Below are positions 1-10,573 of a stretch of 64,000 nt of DNA, piece after piece (position 1 is the first letter of the stretch; each line of letters starts with the position of its first letter). The DNA is taken from contig CAWESO010000001.1 of the NCBI GenBank assembly GCA_963811775.1, forward strand, positions 124,001 through 188,000, written 5' to 3'. Below the pieces are notes generated by a model. It saw only the letters and a program-made list of their open reading frames with translations, was not told the DNA's origin and ran no database searches. A program made the translations under genes and the position numbers. The DNA is from Chersky-840 sp963811775 (lineage in GTDB: Bacteria > Actinomycetota > Acidimicrobiia > Acidimicrobiales > UBA8190).

Positions 1-620
1 TCGTGCACGGAGAACTCGGCCCACACCACCACGGTCGTGTCCGGCAGCGACGACGTGCGGTAGCCGAGGGCGAGGTCGGCCGGGCCCCGTTCCTCCAGCG
101 CGCCGGTGAGGAGGTCGAAGGTCGCGAATCGAGCCAGCACCGCGGCGATGTCTGAGCCGTGGCCCCCGGCGTTCATCTTCAGCGCCCCGCCCACCGAGCC
201 CGGCACGCCCACGGCCCATTCCAGGCCGTGACGGCCCGCCGCCGCACACCGACGGGCCACGACGGGGAGCTTGGCCCCTCCCCCGGCGCGCACCGTCGCC
301 GGCCCGACCTCCACCGTGTCGAAACCGGCACCGAGGCGCACCACGACGCCGGGGAAACCGGCGTCGGCCACGAGGAGGTTCGAGCCCTCCCCGAGCACGA
401 GGATCGGGACCGGCGCGTCCGTCGACACGAGCACGTGGTGCAGCGCCACGAGGTCTTCGACCCGGCGCGCTTCGACGAGCACCCCGGCCTCGCCGCCGAC
501 GCGGTAGGTGGTGCGCGCCCCGAGGGGGGCATGGCGCGTGCCGAGGCCGTCGAGGGCGGCGGCGATGGCGTCGAGCGCCGCCGCCGGTCCGGTCCCGGGG
601 GCCTGGGCCCGGGCGCTCAC
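1..620 (-). CDS. murB: UDP-N-acetylenolpyruvoylglucosamine reductase (MurB), 3' end outside window
   Basis: MurB is the FAD- and NADPH-dependent reductase that turns UDP-GlcNAc-enolpyruvate into UDP-MurNAc, the second committed step of cytoplasmic peptidoglycan precursor synthesis. About 206 N-terminal residues are visible. They show the FAD-binding signatures TYRVGG, LGEGSNLLV and GVPGSVGGALKMNAGG in family order. The GTG start overlaps the murC stop in a GTGA, so the two are probably translationally coupled. The substrate-binding C-terminal domain and catalytic Ser/Glu lie beyond the left edge. It is the last dcw gene seen here; ftsQ and ftsZ would be expected further left. Confidence 0.93.
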   Translation of the reverse strand, partial: MSARAQAPGTGPAAALDAIAAALDGLGTRHAPLGARTTYRVGGEAGVLVEARRVEDLVALHHVLVSTDAPVPILVLGEGSNLLVADAGFPGVVVRLGAGFDTVEVGPATVRAGGGAKLPVVARRCAAAGRHGLEWAVGVPGSVGGALKMNAGGHGSDIAAVLARFATFDLLTGALEERGPADLALGYRTSSLPDTTVVVWAEFSVH

Positions 621-2008
621 CACGGCGTCGTCGCCTGGAGCTCGTCGGGCAACGACGTGAGGTCGCCGGCGCCGAGTGTCAGGCACAGGTCACCGGGGAC
701 GAGCAGGGCCGCCACATGGGCGCGCAGCTCGGCCCGCCCGGGCACGTAGGCGACGGCGAGGTCGGGGTGGGCCCGGCGCACCGCATCGGCCACCACGCGC
801 CCGGTCACCCCCGGCAGCGGCGCCTCACCGGCCGGGAACACGTCGGTGACGACGACGACGTCCGCGCCCTCGAAGGCGTCGGCGAACTGCTCGCCGAGCG
901 CGGCGATGCGGGTGTAGCGGTGCGGTTGGAACACCACCACGACACGGCCCGGCGCGGTGTGGCGCGCCGCGTCGATCACGGCCGCCACCTCGCTCGGCAG
1001 GTGGGCGTAGTCGTCCACGAAGCGCACGCCGTTGGACTCGCCGCGCGCCTCGAAGCGGCGCGCCACCCCGGCGAAGCGGGCCAGGGCCCGCTGGGCCGCC
1101 TCGAAAGGCACGCCCACCTCCAACGAGGCTGCCACGGCCAGCGCGGCGTTGGAGGCGATCTTGGCCCCCGTGACCGGAAGCGACACGCGTCCGAGCATGA
1201 CACCGCGCGCCCGCAGGGTGAAGGACACCCCCTCGCCTGCGTCGACGTCCTCGATGCGGTAGGTGACGTCGGGGCCGCTGCCGACGAGCGCGGCACCCCG
1301 CTGCGCGCCGAGGCGCGCCGCGGCGGGGTCGTCGGCCCCCACCACCGCCCCGCCGGTGCCCGAGGCCAGGAAGCGGTCGAAGGCGTCGAGGAGGGCCGCG
1401 AAGTCCCCGTAGTAGTCGAGGTGGTCGGCCTCGACGTTGGTCACCACGGCGAGCTCCGGGGCGAGGTGCAGGAACGTGCCGTCGCTCTCGTCGGCTTCGA
1501 GGACCAGCCACTCGCCGGTGTCCCACACGGCGTTGGTGCCGATCTCGTTGACGTCACCCCCGATGAGGAAGCTCGGGCGCAGGCCGGCTTCGATCATGAT
1601 CAAGGCCAGCATCGACGTGGTCGTCGTCTTGCCGTGGGTCCCCGACACCGCGATGGCGCGCCGGAGGGCGGCGATGGCGGCCAGGACCTCGGCCCGGCTC
1701 ACCACCGTGAGCCCCCGCCGCCGGGCCTCGGTGACCTCGGGGTTCGAGGCCGCGATGGCGGTGGAGAGGGCCACGACCTCGGCGTCGGCGACATGGGCGC
1801 CGTCGTGGCCCACGAAGACCCCCACCCCGCTCGCCGCCAGCCGCTCGAGCGTGGCCGAGGTCTTGAGGTCGCTGCCCGTGACGTCGTGGCCCATGGCCGC
1901 GAGCACCGACGCGATGGCGCTCATGCCGGCGCCGCCCGCGCCCACCACGTGCACCCGACGGCGTCGGGACAGGTCCACGGTCACGCCGTCGGCGGGGTCA
2001 GGTGGCAC
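617..2008 (-). CDS. murC: UDP-N-acetylmuramate--L-alanine ligase (MurC)
   Basis: MurC adds the first stem-peptide residue, L-Ala, to UDP-MurNAc using ATP. The 463-residue product has normal family length. It has the N-terminal Rossmann motif GAGGAGMS (about 23-30), the ATP-binding P-loop GTHGKTTTT (about 123-131), EADESDGTF in the central domain and a C-terminal DDYAHLPSEV segment. Its ATG lies 11 bp inside the end of murG and its stop overlaps the murB start, so it sits in a tight murG-murC-murB run. The frame is intact, unlike the neighbouring murG. Confidence 0.96.
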   Translation of the reverse strand: MPPDPADGVTVDLSRRRRVHVVGAGGAGMSAIASVLAAMGHDVTGSDLKTSATLERLAASGVGVFVGHDGAHVADAEVVALSTAIAASNPEVTEARRRGLTVVSRAEVLAAIAALRRAIAVSGTHGKTTTTSMLALIMIEAGLRPSFLIGGDVNEIGTNAVWDTGEWLVLEADESDGTFLHLAPELAVVTNVEADHLDYYGDFAALLDAFDRFLASGTGGAVVGADDPAAARLGAQRGAALVGSGPDVTYRIEDVDAGEGVSFTLRARGVMLGRVSLPVTGAKIASNAALAVAASLEVGVPFEAAQRALARFAGVARRFEARGESNGVRFVDDYAHLPSEVAAVIDAARHTAPGRVVVVFQPHRYTRIAALGEQFADAFEGADVVVVTDVFPAGEAPLPGVTGRVVADAVRRAHPDLAVAYVPGRAELRAHVAALLVPGDLCLTLGAGDLTSLPDELQATTPW

Positions 2009-3165
2009 GGGGCACCTCGTCTCCGCGCCGCGACCGGGCGTGCGCGCTCGCCAGCGCCGCCACCGCCCCCACGGCGTCGGGTCGGCCCACCGAGCCCGCG
2101 GCGGCGCCCATGGCGCCGAGGCGCGCCGGGTCGGCGAGCAACGCGTCGATCTCCTCGGCCAGGCGCGGGCCGCGGCACTCGGCGTCGGGGAGGATCACCG
2201 CGCCCCCGGCGCGCTCGAGGACCATGGCGTTGGCGCGCTGGTGGTCGTCGGGGGCGCCGGGCAGGGGCACGAGGATGGCGGGCACGCCCACCACGGCCAG
2301 CTCGGCCACGGTGTTGGCACCGGCGCGCCCCACCACCACGTCGGCGGCTTGGTAGAAGAGCGCCATCCGGTCCTCGTAGGGGACCTGGACATAGACGAGT
2401 CCGTCGCCCTCGCTCCCCGCCGCGCCGGTCCGGGCCCGGGCCGCCCACGGCGCGTCGCGGCGCCCCACCACGTGGAAGATCGAGATGTCGGTCCGACGCG
2501 CCCACAGCTCGGCGAGGTCGATGACCGCCTCGTTGAGCCGCGTGGACCCGAGCGATCCCCCGACAGCCCCGACCACCGTGCGGTCGGGCGGGAGCCCGAG
2601 GGCGTGACGGGCCGCGGCGCGCGCCTCGGCCCCGGGGTGCGCCGCGGCCACCACGGCGGCGCGCACGGGGGCGCCAGTCACCACGGCGCGCGCCAGCGTC
2701 GTCCCGTCGAAGGCCACCGCCGCGGCTCGGGCGAACCGACCCACCAAGCGGTTCGCGGCACCGGGCACGGCGTCCACGTTCACGAGCACCACCGGGACGC
2801 GCAGAGAGCGCGGCGGCCAGCGCCGTGGGCACGCACGCGAACCCCCCCATGGCCACCACCACCGACGGGCGGCGGCGCACGACCAGCGCCACCGCACCCA
2901 CGAAGGCCGCCCCGAGCCCCGCCAGCGCGGCCAGGTTGGAGACGACGGCGCGCGCCGAGAGGCGCCGCGAGATACCCCGCCCGGGCAACAGGGTCACCGG
3001 CACCCCCTCCCCCGCCAGGAGCTGCGCGTCGAGCCCGCGGCGCGCGCCGACGAGCTCGACGGCGTCGGGGCCGCGCCCCTCGCCCAGGGCCCGGGCCACG
3101 GCCAGCGCGGGGACGAGATGCCCACCGGTGCCACCCCCCGCCACCAGCGCGTAGCGCCGGGTCAT
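1998..3165 (-). CDS. murG: Lipid II synthase glycosyltransferase (MurG), frame broken near 2803
   Basis: MurG transfers GlcNAc from UDP-GlcNAc to lipid I at the inner membrane face, making lipid II. The N-terminal part starts MTRRYALVAGGGTGGHLVPA, with the glycine-rich motif at residues 10-16. The C-terminal part carries VVGAVGGSLGS and the donor-site region GRAGANTVAEL, with PLPGAPDDHQ after it. The two halves are in different frames: the break falls in an AGAG/CTCT stretch near 2801-2808, where removing one base restores LAAALLRVPVVLVNVD. Total length would be about 388 residues, normal for MurG. The ATG shares a base with the ftsW stop (TGATG). I read the break as a sequence error. Confidence 0.9.
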
Positions 3166-4481
3166 CACCCGCGGTCGCGGCGACGCAGTGTGTCGAGGAC
3201 CTTGGGGACGGCCCGGTTCGAGCCCACCAGGACCGACGGGCCCGCGGGGACGGCAAGACCCGGAGGTCTCTCGTGTGACGCCACGTTGACGAGGATGCCC
3301 GCGGCGATGAGCGTGATCACGAGGGACGAGCCTCCGAACGAGATGAAGGGCAGGGGAATCCCGGTGACGGGCAGGACCCCGATGACCGCGCCGATGTTGA
3401 TGACCGCCTGGCTCGTGATCCAGCACGTCGCGGCCACGGCCAACAACCCGCCGAAACGGTCCGGGGCGCGATCGGCGGCCCGCAGCCCGTACCACGCCAG
3501 CGCGCCGAACAGGGCGAGCACGATGAGCGTCCCGAGCAACCCGCCCTCCTCCCCGATGACCGAGAAGATGAAGTCGGTGTGGGCGTTGGGGAGCAGGCCC
3601 CACTTCTCCCGGCCCCCGCCGAGCCCGAGCCCGTAGAGGTGGCCCGAGCCCAGGCCCACGAGCGACTGCACCACCTGGTACCCCGAGCTCTTGGCGTGGG
3701 CGAAGGGGTCGAGGAACGACAGCAGCCGGGCCCGGCGGTAGGGCTCGGCCAACCCCACGATCAACGCGACCGCACCGGTCACCCCGAGCGCCTTCACCAC
3801 CGGGCGCAGCGGGACGCCCCCGGCGTAGAGCAGGGCGAAGGTGATGAAGGCGAGGACGAGGGCTGTTCCCATGTCGGGTTGCTTCAGCACGAGCAGGCCC
3901 GACACCGTGAGCAGGCCGAGGAGCGGCACCACCACCGACCTCGTCCGCTGGACCTGATCGGCCCGACGGGCGAGGAGGTCGGCGGCGAACACCGCCATGG
4001 CCAGCTTCATGAGCTCGGAGGGCTGGATGCGCAGCGCCCCGAACCCGATCCACCGGCTCGAGCCCCCCGCCACCACGCCGATGCCCGGCACGAGCACGGC
4101 CACGAGGAGTCCGAGGGTCAGAAGCGGGAGCACCACCCGCAGGCGGCGCCAGTGGTCGTAGCGGATGCGGATGGTGCCGAAGAAGGCGAGGGCGCCCAGT
4201 CCCATCCACAGGACCTGGCGCTCGAAGATCGTCCACACCGACCCGTAGAACTGCAGCGAGGTGTAGGCCGAGGCGGACAGCACCATCACGAGACCGATCC
4301 CGCACAGCGCCATCACCACGCTGAACACGGCGGTGCGCGTCGAGATGCGGTCGCGCCGCTTCGGCGTCGGGGTCGGGGTGGGCGTACGCCCCACGTCACC
4401 GTCGACCAGCCGCAGGTGGGGGGCGGGCGAGCCGTCGCGCCGCGGGCGCGGGCTCGGCGCCGAGGTGGCGCCGGGGCTCAC
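3165..4481 (-). CDS. ftsW: SEDS peptidoglycan glycosyltransferase (FtsW)
   Basis: FtsW is the multi-pass SEDS polymerase that makes septal glycan from lipid II together with its cognate class B PBP, here FtsI. The 438-residue product starts at GTG overlapping the restored murD stop. A basic, Pro/Thr-rich cytoplasmic tail of about 50 residues comes first (TPTPTPTPKRR), then about ten hydrophobic segments. Family motifs include FGALRIQPSELMKLA, LKQPDMGTA, YQVVQSLVGLGSGHLYGLG, EEGGLLG and PLPFISFGGSSL. It lies between murD and murG, the classical dcw position. RodA is the close relative, but the location supports FtsW. Confidence 0.94.
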   Translation of the reverse strand: MSPGATSAPSPRPRRDGSPAPHLRLVDGDVGRTPTPTPTPKRRDRISTRTAVFSVVMALCGIGLVMVLSASAYTSLQFYGSVWTIFERQVLWMGLGALAFFGTIRIRYDHWRRLRVVLPLLTLGLLVAVLVPGIGVVAGGSSRWIGFGALRIQPSELMKLAMAVFAADLLARRADQVQRTRSVVVPLLGLLTVSGLLVLKQPDMGTALVLAFITFALLYAGGVPLRPVVKALGVTGAVALIVGLAEPYRRARLLSFLDPFAHAKSSGYQVVQSLVGLGSGHLYGLGLGGGREKWGLLPNAHTDFIFSVIGEEGGLLGTLIVLALFGALAWYGLRAADRAPDRFGGLLAVAATCWITSQAVINIGAVIGVLPVTGIPLPFISFGGSSLVITLIAAGILVNVASHERPPGLAVPAGPSVLVGSNRAVPKVLDTLRRRDRG

Positions 4482-5828
4482 CGGCGTGCCCCCGAGACAG
4501 CCGGCGTGAACCCCGGGACCCGGCGCACGGCAGCGCGAGAAGTCGTCGCCCCGCTCGGCATAGGACCCGTACCAGTCGAACGACGCACACGCCGGGGAGA
4601 GCAGAACGGCGTCGCCCGGCCCCGCCAGCTCGGCCGCCGCGGTCACGGCGTCGGCCATGGACGCTGCTCGGCGCACCGGCACCAGCCCGGCGAAAGCGCT
4701 GGCCACCTCGTCGGCCGCCTCCCCGATGGCGACCACGGCCCGGAGCCCGGGGGCCGCCGCGCCCAGGACCGACAGGTCGAGGCCCTTGTTGCGCCCCCCG
4801 GCGATGAGCACGGCCGGAGCGCATCCCGGCACGGCCGCCAGCACCGCCCCGGGCGTCGTCGCCTTGGAGTCGTCGTAGAACCGCACCCCGTTAGCCTCGC
4901 CGACCAGCTCCACTCGGTGGGGGAGCCCACCGAACCCGAGCAGCGCCCGGCGGCAGCCCTCGGGGCTCGCCCCGGCCGCCACCGCGGTGGCCAGGGCGCA
5001 CAGGGCGTCGACCAGGTCGTGCGGCATCCGCCGGTCGAGCTCGCCCACCCGCACCACGACCGCCCCGTCCGGGCCGACCAGGGCCTCGGCGTGGCGGCGG
5101 TAGTCGCCGTGCTCGAGCCCGAAGCTGCGCACCTCGGCCCCCCGGTCCCGGGGCACGGCCCCCGCGGCGCGCACGACGGGGTCCTCGGCGTTGACCACGG
5201 CGACGTCCCCCGGCCCGCTGTTGGCCCACAGCCTGGCCTTGGCGTCGCGGTAGTCGTCGACGGTGGCGTGCCAGTCCAGGTGGTCGGCCGAGAAGTTCAG
5301 CCACGCGCCCACCGCGGGTCGGAACGACGTCGTGAGGGCCAGCTGGAACGACGACACCTCGGCCACGATCACCTCGGCGTCTCCCCCCACCGCCTCGAGC
5401 AGCGGGAGGCCGATGTTGCCCGCGGCGACGGCACGGCGCCCCGAGGCCTCGAGCATGGCCTGCACCAGCGTGGTGACCGTGGTCTTGCCGTTGGTGCCGG
5501 TGACGGCCACGATCGGGCACCGCGCCCGGCGCCACGCCAGTTCGACCTCGCCGACCACCGGGGTCGTGTCGGGCAACGAGAACACACGGTGGCAGGCGGG
5601 CACGCCCGGGCTCACCACGATCTCCTCCACCGTGCGCGCCAGCGCGGCGAGGGCGGGCCCGTCGGGTGCGGGGACGAGGTCCACACCGAGGGCGGCCGCG
5701 GCGTGACGGGTCCGCTCCCCGGCGTCGTCGTCGACGGCGACCACGTCGGCGCCTTCGGACAGCAACTGGGCCGCGGTGGCCAGACCGCTCACGCCGAGGC
5801 CGTAGACGAGGATGCGAGGAGGCGCCAA
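4478..5828 (-). CDS. murD: UDP-N-acetylmuramoylalanine--D-glutamate ligase (MurD), frame broken near 4534
   Basis: MurD adds D-Glu to UDP-MurNAc-L-Ala. The protein opens with LAPPRILVYGLGVSGLATA (Rossmann fold), has the Mur ligase P-loop VTGTNGKTTVTTLV and FYDDSKATTPGA, and ends near LLSPACASFDWYGSYAERGDDF. Just after this, one extra base near 4534 opens the frame into ftsW; removing it gives AAVRRVPGFTPAVSGARR and a TGA that overlaps the ftsW GTG. The start is read as TTG at 5828, 8 bases after the mraY stop, because no ATG or GTG precedes the Rossmann motif. An apparent MurD-FtsW fusion is therefore an artefact. Confidence 0.9.
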
Positions 5829-5836
5829 CAGTCGTC

Positions 5837-6871
5837 TCAGTGCAGTCCCGTGACCGACAGGAAGTCGGCGTAGAACACGCCGAGACCGAGGGCGGCGAAG
5901 AGCCCGGCCAGGATCCAGAAGCGCACGATGACGGTGGTCTCGGGCCATCCCAGCAACTCGAAGTGATGGTGGACCGGCGCCATGCGGAACACCCGCCGGC
6001 CGAAGACCCGGAAGCTCACCACCTGGGTCACCACCGACAGCGTCTCGATCACGAACAAGCCGCCGATGACCGGCAACAGGAGCTGCAGGTTCATCTGCAG
6101 GCACAGCGCGGCCAGGCCCGAGCCGATGGCGAGCGAGCCCGTGTCACCCATGAAGATGCGGGCCGGCGCGGCGTTCCACCACAGGAATCCGAGGCAGGCG
6201 CCGGCGAGCGCCACCGCCGCCAGGGCCAGGTCGAGGGCCGAGGTCACGTGGTAGAGCGAGTAGTGGCGGAACTGCCAGTACCCGATCACGGCCAGGCAGG
6301 CGAAGCAGAACGTGGCCGATCCCGAGGCGAGCCCGTCGAGCCCGTCGGTGAGGTTCACGGCGTTGGCCGTGCCGACGAGGATGACCACGGCCCACACGAT
6401 CCACCCCACCTGGCCCAACTCGACCCCCAGGGAGTCCCACCGGGTGAACGACAGATGGGTGTTCACGCCGGCCCAGTGCTCGGCCAGGAGGGCGAAGACG
6501 ACGCCGATGACCACCTGGGCGGCGAGCTTGGCCCGCTTGTTGAGCCCGAGGCTGCGACGGTGGCGGACCTTGATCCAGTCGTCGAGAAAGCCGACGACCG
6601 CTGCGCACACCATGACACCGATGACGAGGATGCCGGGCCGGCTGAAGGCCACGTGGGTCCCGGCGTGCGCCACCAGGTACCCCCCCACGGCCGCGGCGAC
6701 CAGGGCCATGCCCCCCATGGTGGGCGTCCCCGCCTTGGCCAGGTGCATGAAGGGCCCGTCCTCGCGGATCTGCTGCCCGATGCGCTTGCGCGCCAGCCAG
6801 CGGATGAGCACCGGGGTGCCCAGCGCGGCCATCCACAAGGCGATGCCACCCGAGGTCATGAGGCTGATCAT
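5837..6871 (-). CDS. mraY: Phospho-N-acetylmuramoyl-pentapeptide transferase (MraY)
   Basis: MraY moves phospho-MurNAc-pentapeptide from UDP to undecaprenyl phosphate, forming lipid I in the membrane. The 344-residue protein has about ten hydrophobic segments. It carries GTPTMGG, VVGFLDDWIK (aspartate-rich metal site), NAVNLTDGLDGLASG, FMGDTGSLAIG and MAPVHHHFELLGWPE, all family hallmarks. The ATG overlaps the murE stop (ATGA). In most bacteria murF would lie between murE and mraY; here they are directly fused end to start. Confidence 0.97.
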   Translation of the reverse strand: MISLMTSGGIALWMAALGTPVLIRWLARKRIGQQIREDGPFMHLAKAGTPTMGGMALVAAAVGGYLVAHAGTHVAFSRPGILVIGVMVCAAVVGFLDDWIKVRHRRSLGLNKRAKLAAQVVIGVVFALLAEHWAGVNTHLSFTRWDSLGVELGQVGWIVWAVVILVGTANAVNLTDGLDGLASGSATFCFACLAVIGYWQFRHYSLYHVTSALDLALAAVALAGACLGFLWWNAAPARIFMGDTGSLAIGSGLAALCLQMNLQLLLPVIGGLFVIETLSVVTQVVSFRVFGRRVFRMAPVHHHFELLGWPETTVIVRFWILAGLFAALGLGVFYADFLSVTGLH

Positions 6872-8306
6872 CGTGTCGCCTCGGCGCCCGGTCCCCGGGG
6901 GGCACCGTGCCGGGCCACGGTGGCCCGCACCACCGCGGCGTCGTCGAACGGGATGCGCTGCGCCCCGATCTCGATCACCTGCTCGTGGCCCTTGCCCGCC
7001 ACCACGACGACGTCTCCCGCCTGGGCCCGGTCGAGGGCGAGCTCGATGGCCTCGGCCCGCTCGGGCCGGACCACGACCTCGGCGCCCGGCGCCACCCCCT
7101 CGAGCACTTCGGCGATGATGGCCTCGGGGTCCTCGTGGCGAGGGTTGTCCGAGGTGAGCACGGCGATGTCGGCCGCCCGGGACGCGACCGCACCCATGGC
7201 GGGGCGCTTCTCCCGGTCGCGGTCCCCGCCGCACCCGAACACGCACAGGACCCGGTGCTCGCCCGCCAGCCGGCGGGCGCTGTCGAGCACCACCTGGAGG
7301 CCCTCGGGGGTGTGGGCGTAGTCGACGACGACGGTGAAGGGGGCGGGCGTGGCCACGATCTCGAAGCGGCCGGGGACGGGCCCCGCCGCGTTGAGCCCGG
7401 TCACGATGGCGTCGTCGGGCACGCCGAGCGCGGCGGCGGTGGTCGCAGCGGCCAGGGCGTTGCCCACGTGGAACGCACCCGCCAACCCCAGCTCGACACG
7501 ACGCCCCCGCCACGTGAACGACGTGTGGTCGGCCGTGCTCCGCACCTCGCTCACCTCGGCCATCGAGTACTGCTGTGTCGGGACGGCGGCGCGCTCGAGC
7601 AGGCGCCGACCCCAGGGGTCGTCCCCGTTCACCACAGCCGACGCGGCGCGTTCGGGGGTGAAGAGCGAGGCCTTGGCGGCAAAGTAGGCCTCCATACTCC
7701 CGTGGTAGTCGAGATGGTCGTGCGAGAGGTTGGTGAACACCGCCACGTCGAACCGAATGCCGTCGACCCGGGCCTGGGTGAGGGCATGGGACGAGACCTC
7801 CATGGCCACGGCGCGCCGCCCGCGTCGCGCGCCTCGGCCAGCAGGCGCTGCAGCGCCGGTGACTCGGGCGTGGTGCGGGCGCCGTCGAGGGTGCCGATGA
7901 CCGTGGCCGGCCACCGGTGTGCCTCGAAGATCGAGCCCAGGAGATGGGTGACCGTCGTCTTGCCGTTGGTCCCCGTGACCCCCACCATGCGAAGCGCGCC
8001 GGCCGGATGACCGAAGAACGTGCCCGCCACCGCGGCCATGGCGGGGCGGGCCGTGCCCGTCGCCACCACGGCCTGGGTCACGTCGAGCGCCAGGCGACGC
8101 TCGACGAGCAGGGCTGTTGCCCCCCGGGCCACCGCCTCGGGAGCATGGTCATGGCCGTCTGCGGTGCCGCCGGGAAGGCAGAAGAACAAAGCCCCCCGCT
8201 CGACGCGTCGGCTGTCGAATGCGAGGGACGTGACCTCCGTGCCGCCGGGGTCCCCGTGGACCTCGATGACCTCGACATCTTCGAGCAACCGGTCCATGCG
8301 CACCAT
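6868..8306 (-). CDS. murE: UDP-MurNAc-tripeptide synthetase (MurE), frame broken near 7818
   Basis: MurE adds the third residue, probably meso-diaminopimelate given the full dap gene set nearby. The N-terminal segment has FDSRRVERGALFFCLPG and the P-loop VGVTGTNGKTTVTHLL. The C-terminal segment, in another frame, begins at RRAVAMEVSSHAL and has FTNLSHDHLDYHGSMEAYF, VDYAHTPEGL and a DNPRHEDPE sequence, which matches the DNPR signature of meso-DAP-adding MurE. One base is missing in a GCGGGCGGC stretch near 7815-7820; restoring it gives about 479 residues. The start at 8306 lies 19 bases after the ftsI stop. Confidence 0.92.
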
Positions 8307-8325
8307 GGGGACACCGCCGGAGCGG

Positions 8326-10573
8326 TCACGGCCTTTCCGCGATCTTCCTGGGGGAAGCGACGATCGTAGTCGTCGTGGTGGTGGCGGCCGGTGTGGTCGT
8401 CGTCACCGTCTTCGGCGGCGGGACCTGGGGAAACGGCACGGCCGACGGCGTGCCGCCGGTCGTCCCGCCGCCCGGGGACGTCGGGATCCCGTACCGGTGC
8501 AAGGCGTAGCGCATGATCTGGGAGAACACCGGCGCAGCCACGGTGCCGCCGTAGATGGGCGACGGCCGCTCGAGGACGACGATCGCCGACAGCGCCGGGT
8601 TCTCGGCCGGGGCGAAGCCGGCGAAGGTGGCCTCGTAGGCCCCGGGGATGTAGCCGCCATGCACGGGGTCGGGGATCTGGGCGGTCCCGGTCTTCCCCGC
8701 CACGGTGTACCCCGGCACGCCGGCGAGCACCGCCGTGCCGTCCTGGACGACCTGTTCCATCATCGTGGTCAGCTGCGCCGCCACCGCTTGGGACAGGGCG
8801 CGGTGTGACGGCGCGGCACGCGTCGTCGTAATCGACCCGTCGGGCGCGACGGCCGCCCGGACCAGTCGCGGTGGCACGAAGACCCCGCCCGTCCCGACCG
8901 TGTTCACCATGTCGAGAACCTGCTGCGCGGTGACGGCGTCGTCCTGGCCGATGGGGGTGGAGCCGATGTCAGACACGTGCCACGTGGCGGGGTTGCTCTT
9001 GACCAAACCCGCCGACTCGGCCGGGAAGCCGAGCCCGGTGGTGCGTCCGAAACCGAGGGTGGCGATCTGCGCGGCCAGCCGGCCTTCGCCGAGCTGTTGC
9101 GCGATCTCGATGGTGCCGATGTTCGATGACTGGGCCAGGATCTGCGTGGCCGTGAGCTTCTCCGTGGCGTGACTCTCGGCGTCGTGGAAGACCCAGCCGT
9201 CGATGGGGAGCGAGTTGGGGACGGTGAACACCTCGTCGGGGGAGATGATCCCGTCTTGGAGGGCGGCCGAGAAGGTCACGAGCTTGAAGACCGACCCCGG
9301 CTCGTACACCTGGGTCAGCGCCAGGTTCTGCGGCGCCTGGATCACCGTCGTCACTGGCGGCGGGAGCGGCGGTGCCGTCGTGGTCGTGGTCGACGCCGGA
9401 GTCGAGCCCGCTGCCGGCGGGGCCGGCGGCGCGGCGGGGGCGGGCTTTGGCGCCGGGGGCTGCACCGTCTTGGCCACCAGGTTGGCCATGGAGAGGATCT
9501 CCCCGGTGCGGGTGTTCATGACGATGGCGATGCCGCTCTTGGCGTGCGACGCCAGGATCTCCTGACCCAGCGACTGCTCGGTCACGTACTGCAATGGCTC
9601 GTCGAGGGTCAGCTCGACCCCGGTCCCGGGAAGGGCGGCGGCGCTGTGCGTCGTCTTGCCCGGCAGCGGCACGCCGTCGGGCGACACCTGCTCGCGAGCG
9701 GTCCCGTTTCGACCCGCCAGCAACGAGTTGTAGCGGTACTCGAGTCCCGACTGCCCGGTGTTCGCCGCCCCCACCGTGCCGATGAGCGGAGCCGCCAACG
9801 ATCCGGCCGGGTCCATGCGCTCGGTCACCGGCAGCACGTTGATGCCCGGAAGGATGAGCCCGTTCACCTTGGTGGCCACGGTGTCGCCGACGCTCTTCGC
9901 CAGGTACACGAAGCCCGAGTGCTCGGACATCTCCGACGTCAAGGTCGACCGGGAGACGCCGAGGACCGACGCCAGCGCGCGCGCCTCGGCGCCGGGGTGA
10001 TGGATCAGGAACGGATCGGCCACCACGTTCGAACGCGGCACCGACAGCGCCAGGGCGGCGCCGTTGCGGTCGTAGATGCCGCCCCGTACCGCCGGGGTGA
10101 TGACCGTGGTGTCGACCTGGCGTGCCCCCATGGCCGAGTAACGGCTGCTCGAGAACACCTGGACCCCGATGAGACGCAGGGCCAGCGCCACGAACACGAG
10201 GACCACGACCACGCGCATCACCCCGACACGCCGTCGCTGGATGCCACCCGTGACGGGGCTCCGACGGCGCTCGCGGACGCGCCTTCTTGGGCGCGTCGCG
10301 CCGTTCGTATCCCCGCGGCGGCGCCGACTTCCGGCGCGGCAGGGCCTCGGGCTCGGCCCGGCGGGCCCCTGCCGAGGCAGCGTCGGGTCGCGTCGCCGTC
10401 GCGACCCGGGAACCCCCGACGCGCGGGCGGGGGTCGGATCGGCCCGGGGCCTTGGCCTGCACACCGCGGGCGCGCGGCGGGCCAGGGCGCGACGAGGCGC
10501 CGCGTCCGGCGGGAGGGCGCGCCCGCCGCGGCCGGGGCGCGCCTGGTCCTTGGCCCTTCGGCGTGCGGATCAC
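8326..10573 (-). CDS. ftsI: Class B penicillin-binding protein, division transpeptidase (FtsI/PBP3), probable frame break near 10250
   Basis: FtsI cross-links septal peptidoglycan. The membrane anchor MRVVVVLVFVALALRLIG begins at 10218. It is followed by a dimer domain (RGGIYDRNG) and the transpeptidase domain with SxxK (EPGSVFKL), SxN (QSSNIGT) and KTG (AGKTGTAQ). The true start is probably GTG at 10573, which overlaps the ftsL stop as GTGA. That frame gives about 110 basic Pro/Arg-rich residues and must shift by one base near 10220-10290 to join the anchor; otherwise the start is ATG 10218. Unusual features are a 40-residue Pro/Thr-rich insert just before the active-site serine and a Thr-rich C-terminal tail. 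Confidence 0.92.

Noticed and set aside
3165..6104. Apparent MurD-FtsW fusion protein
   Set aside because: One extra base near 4534 removes the murD stop; correcting it restores a normal murD end overlapping the ftsW GTG.
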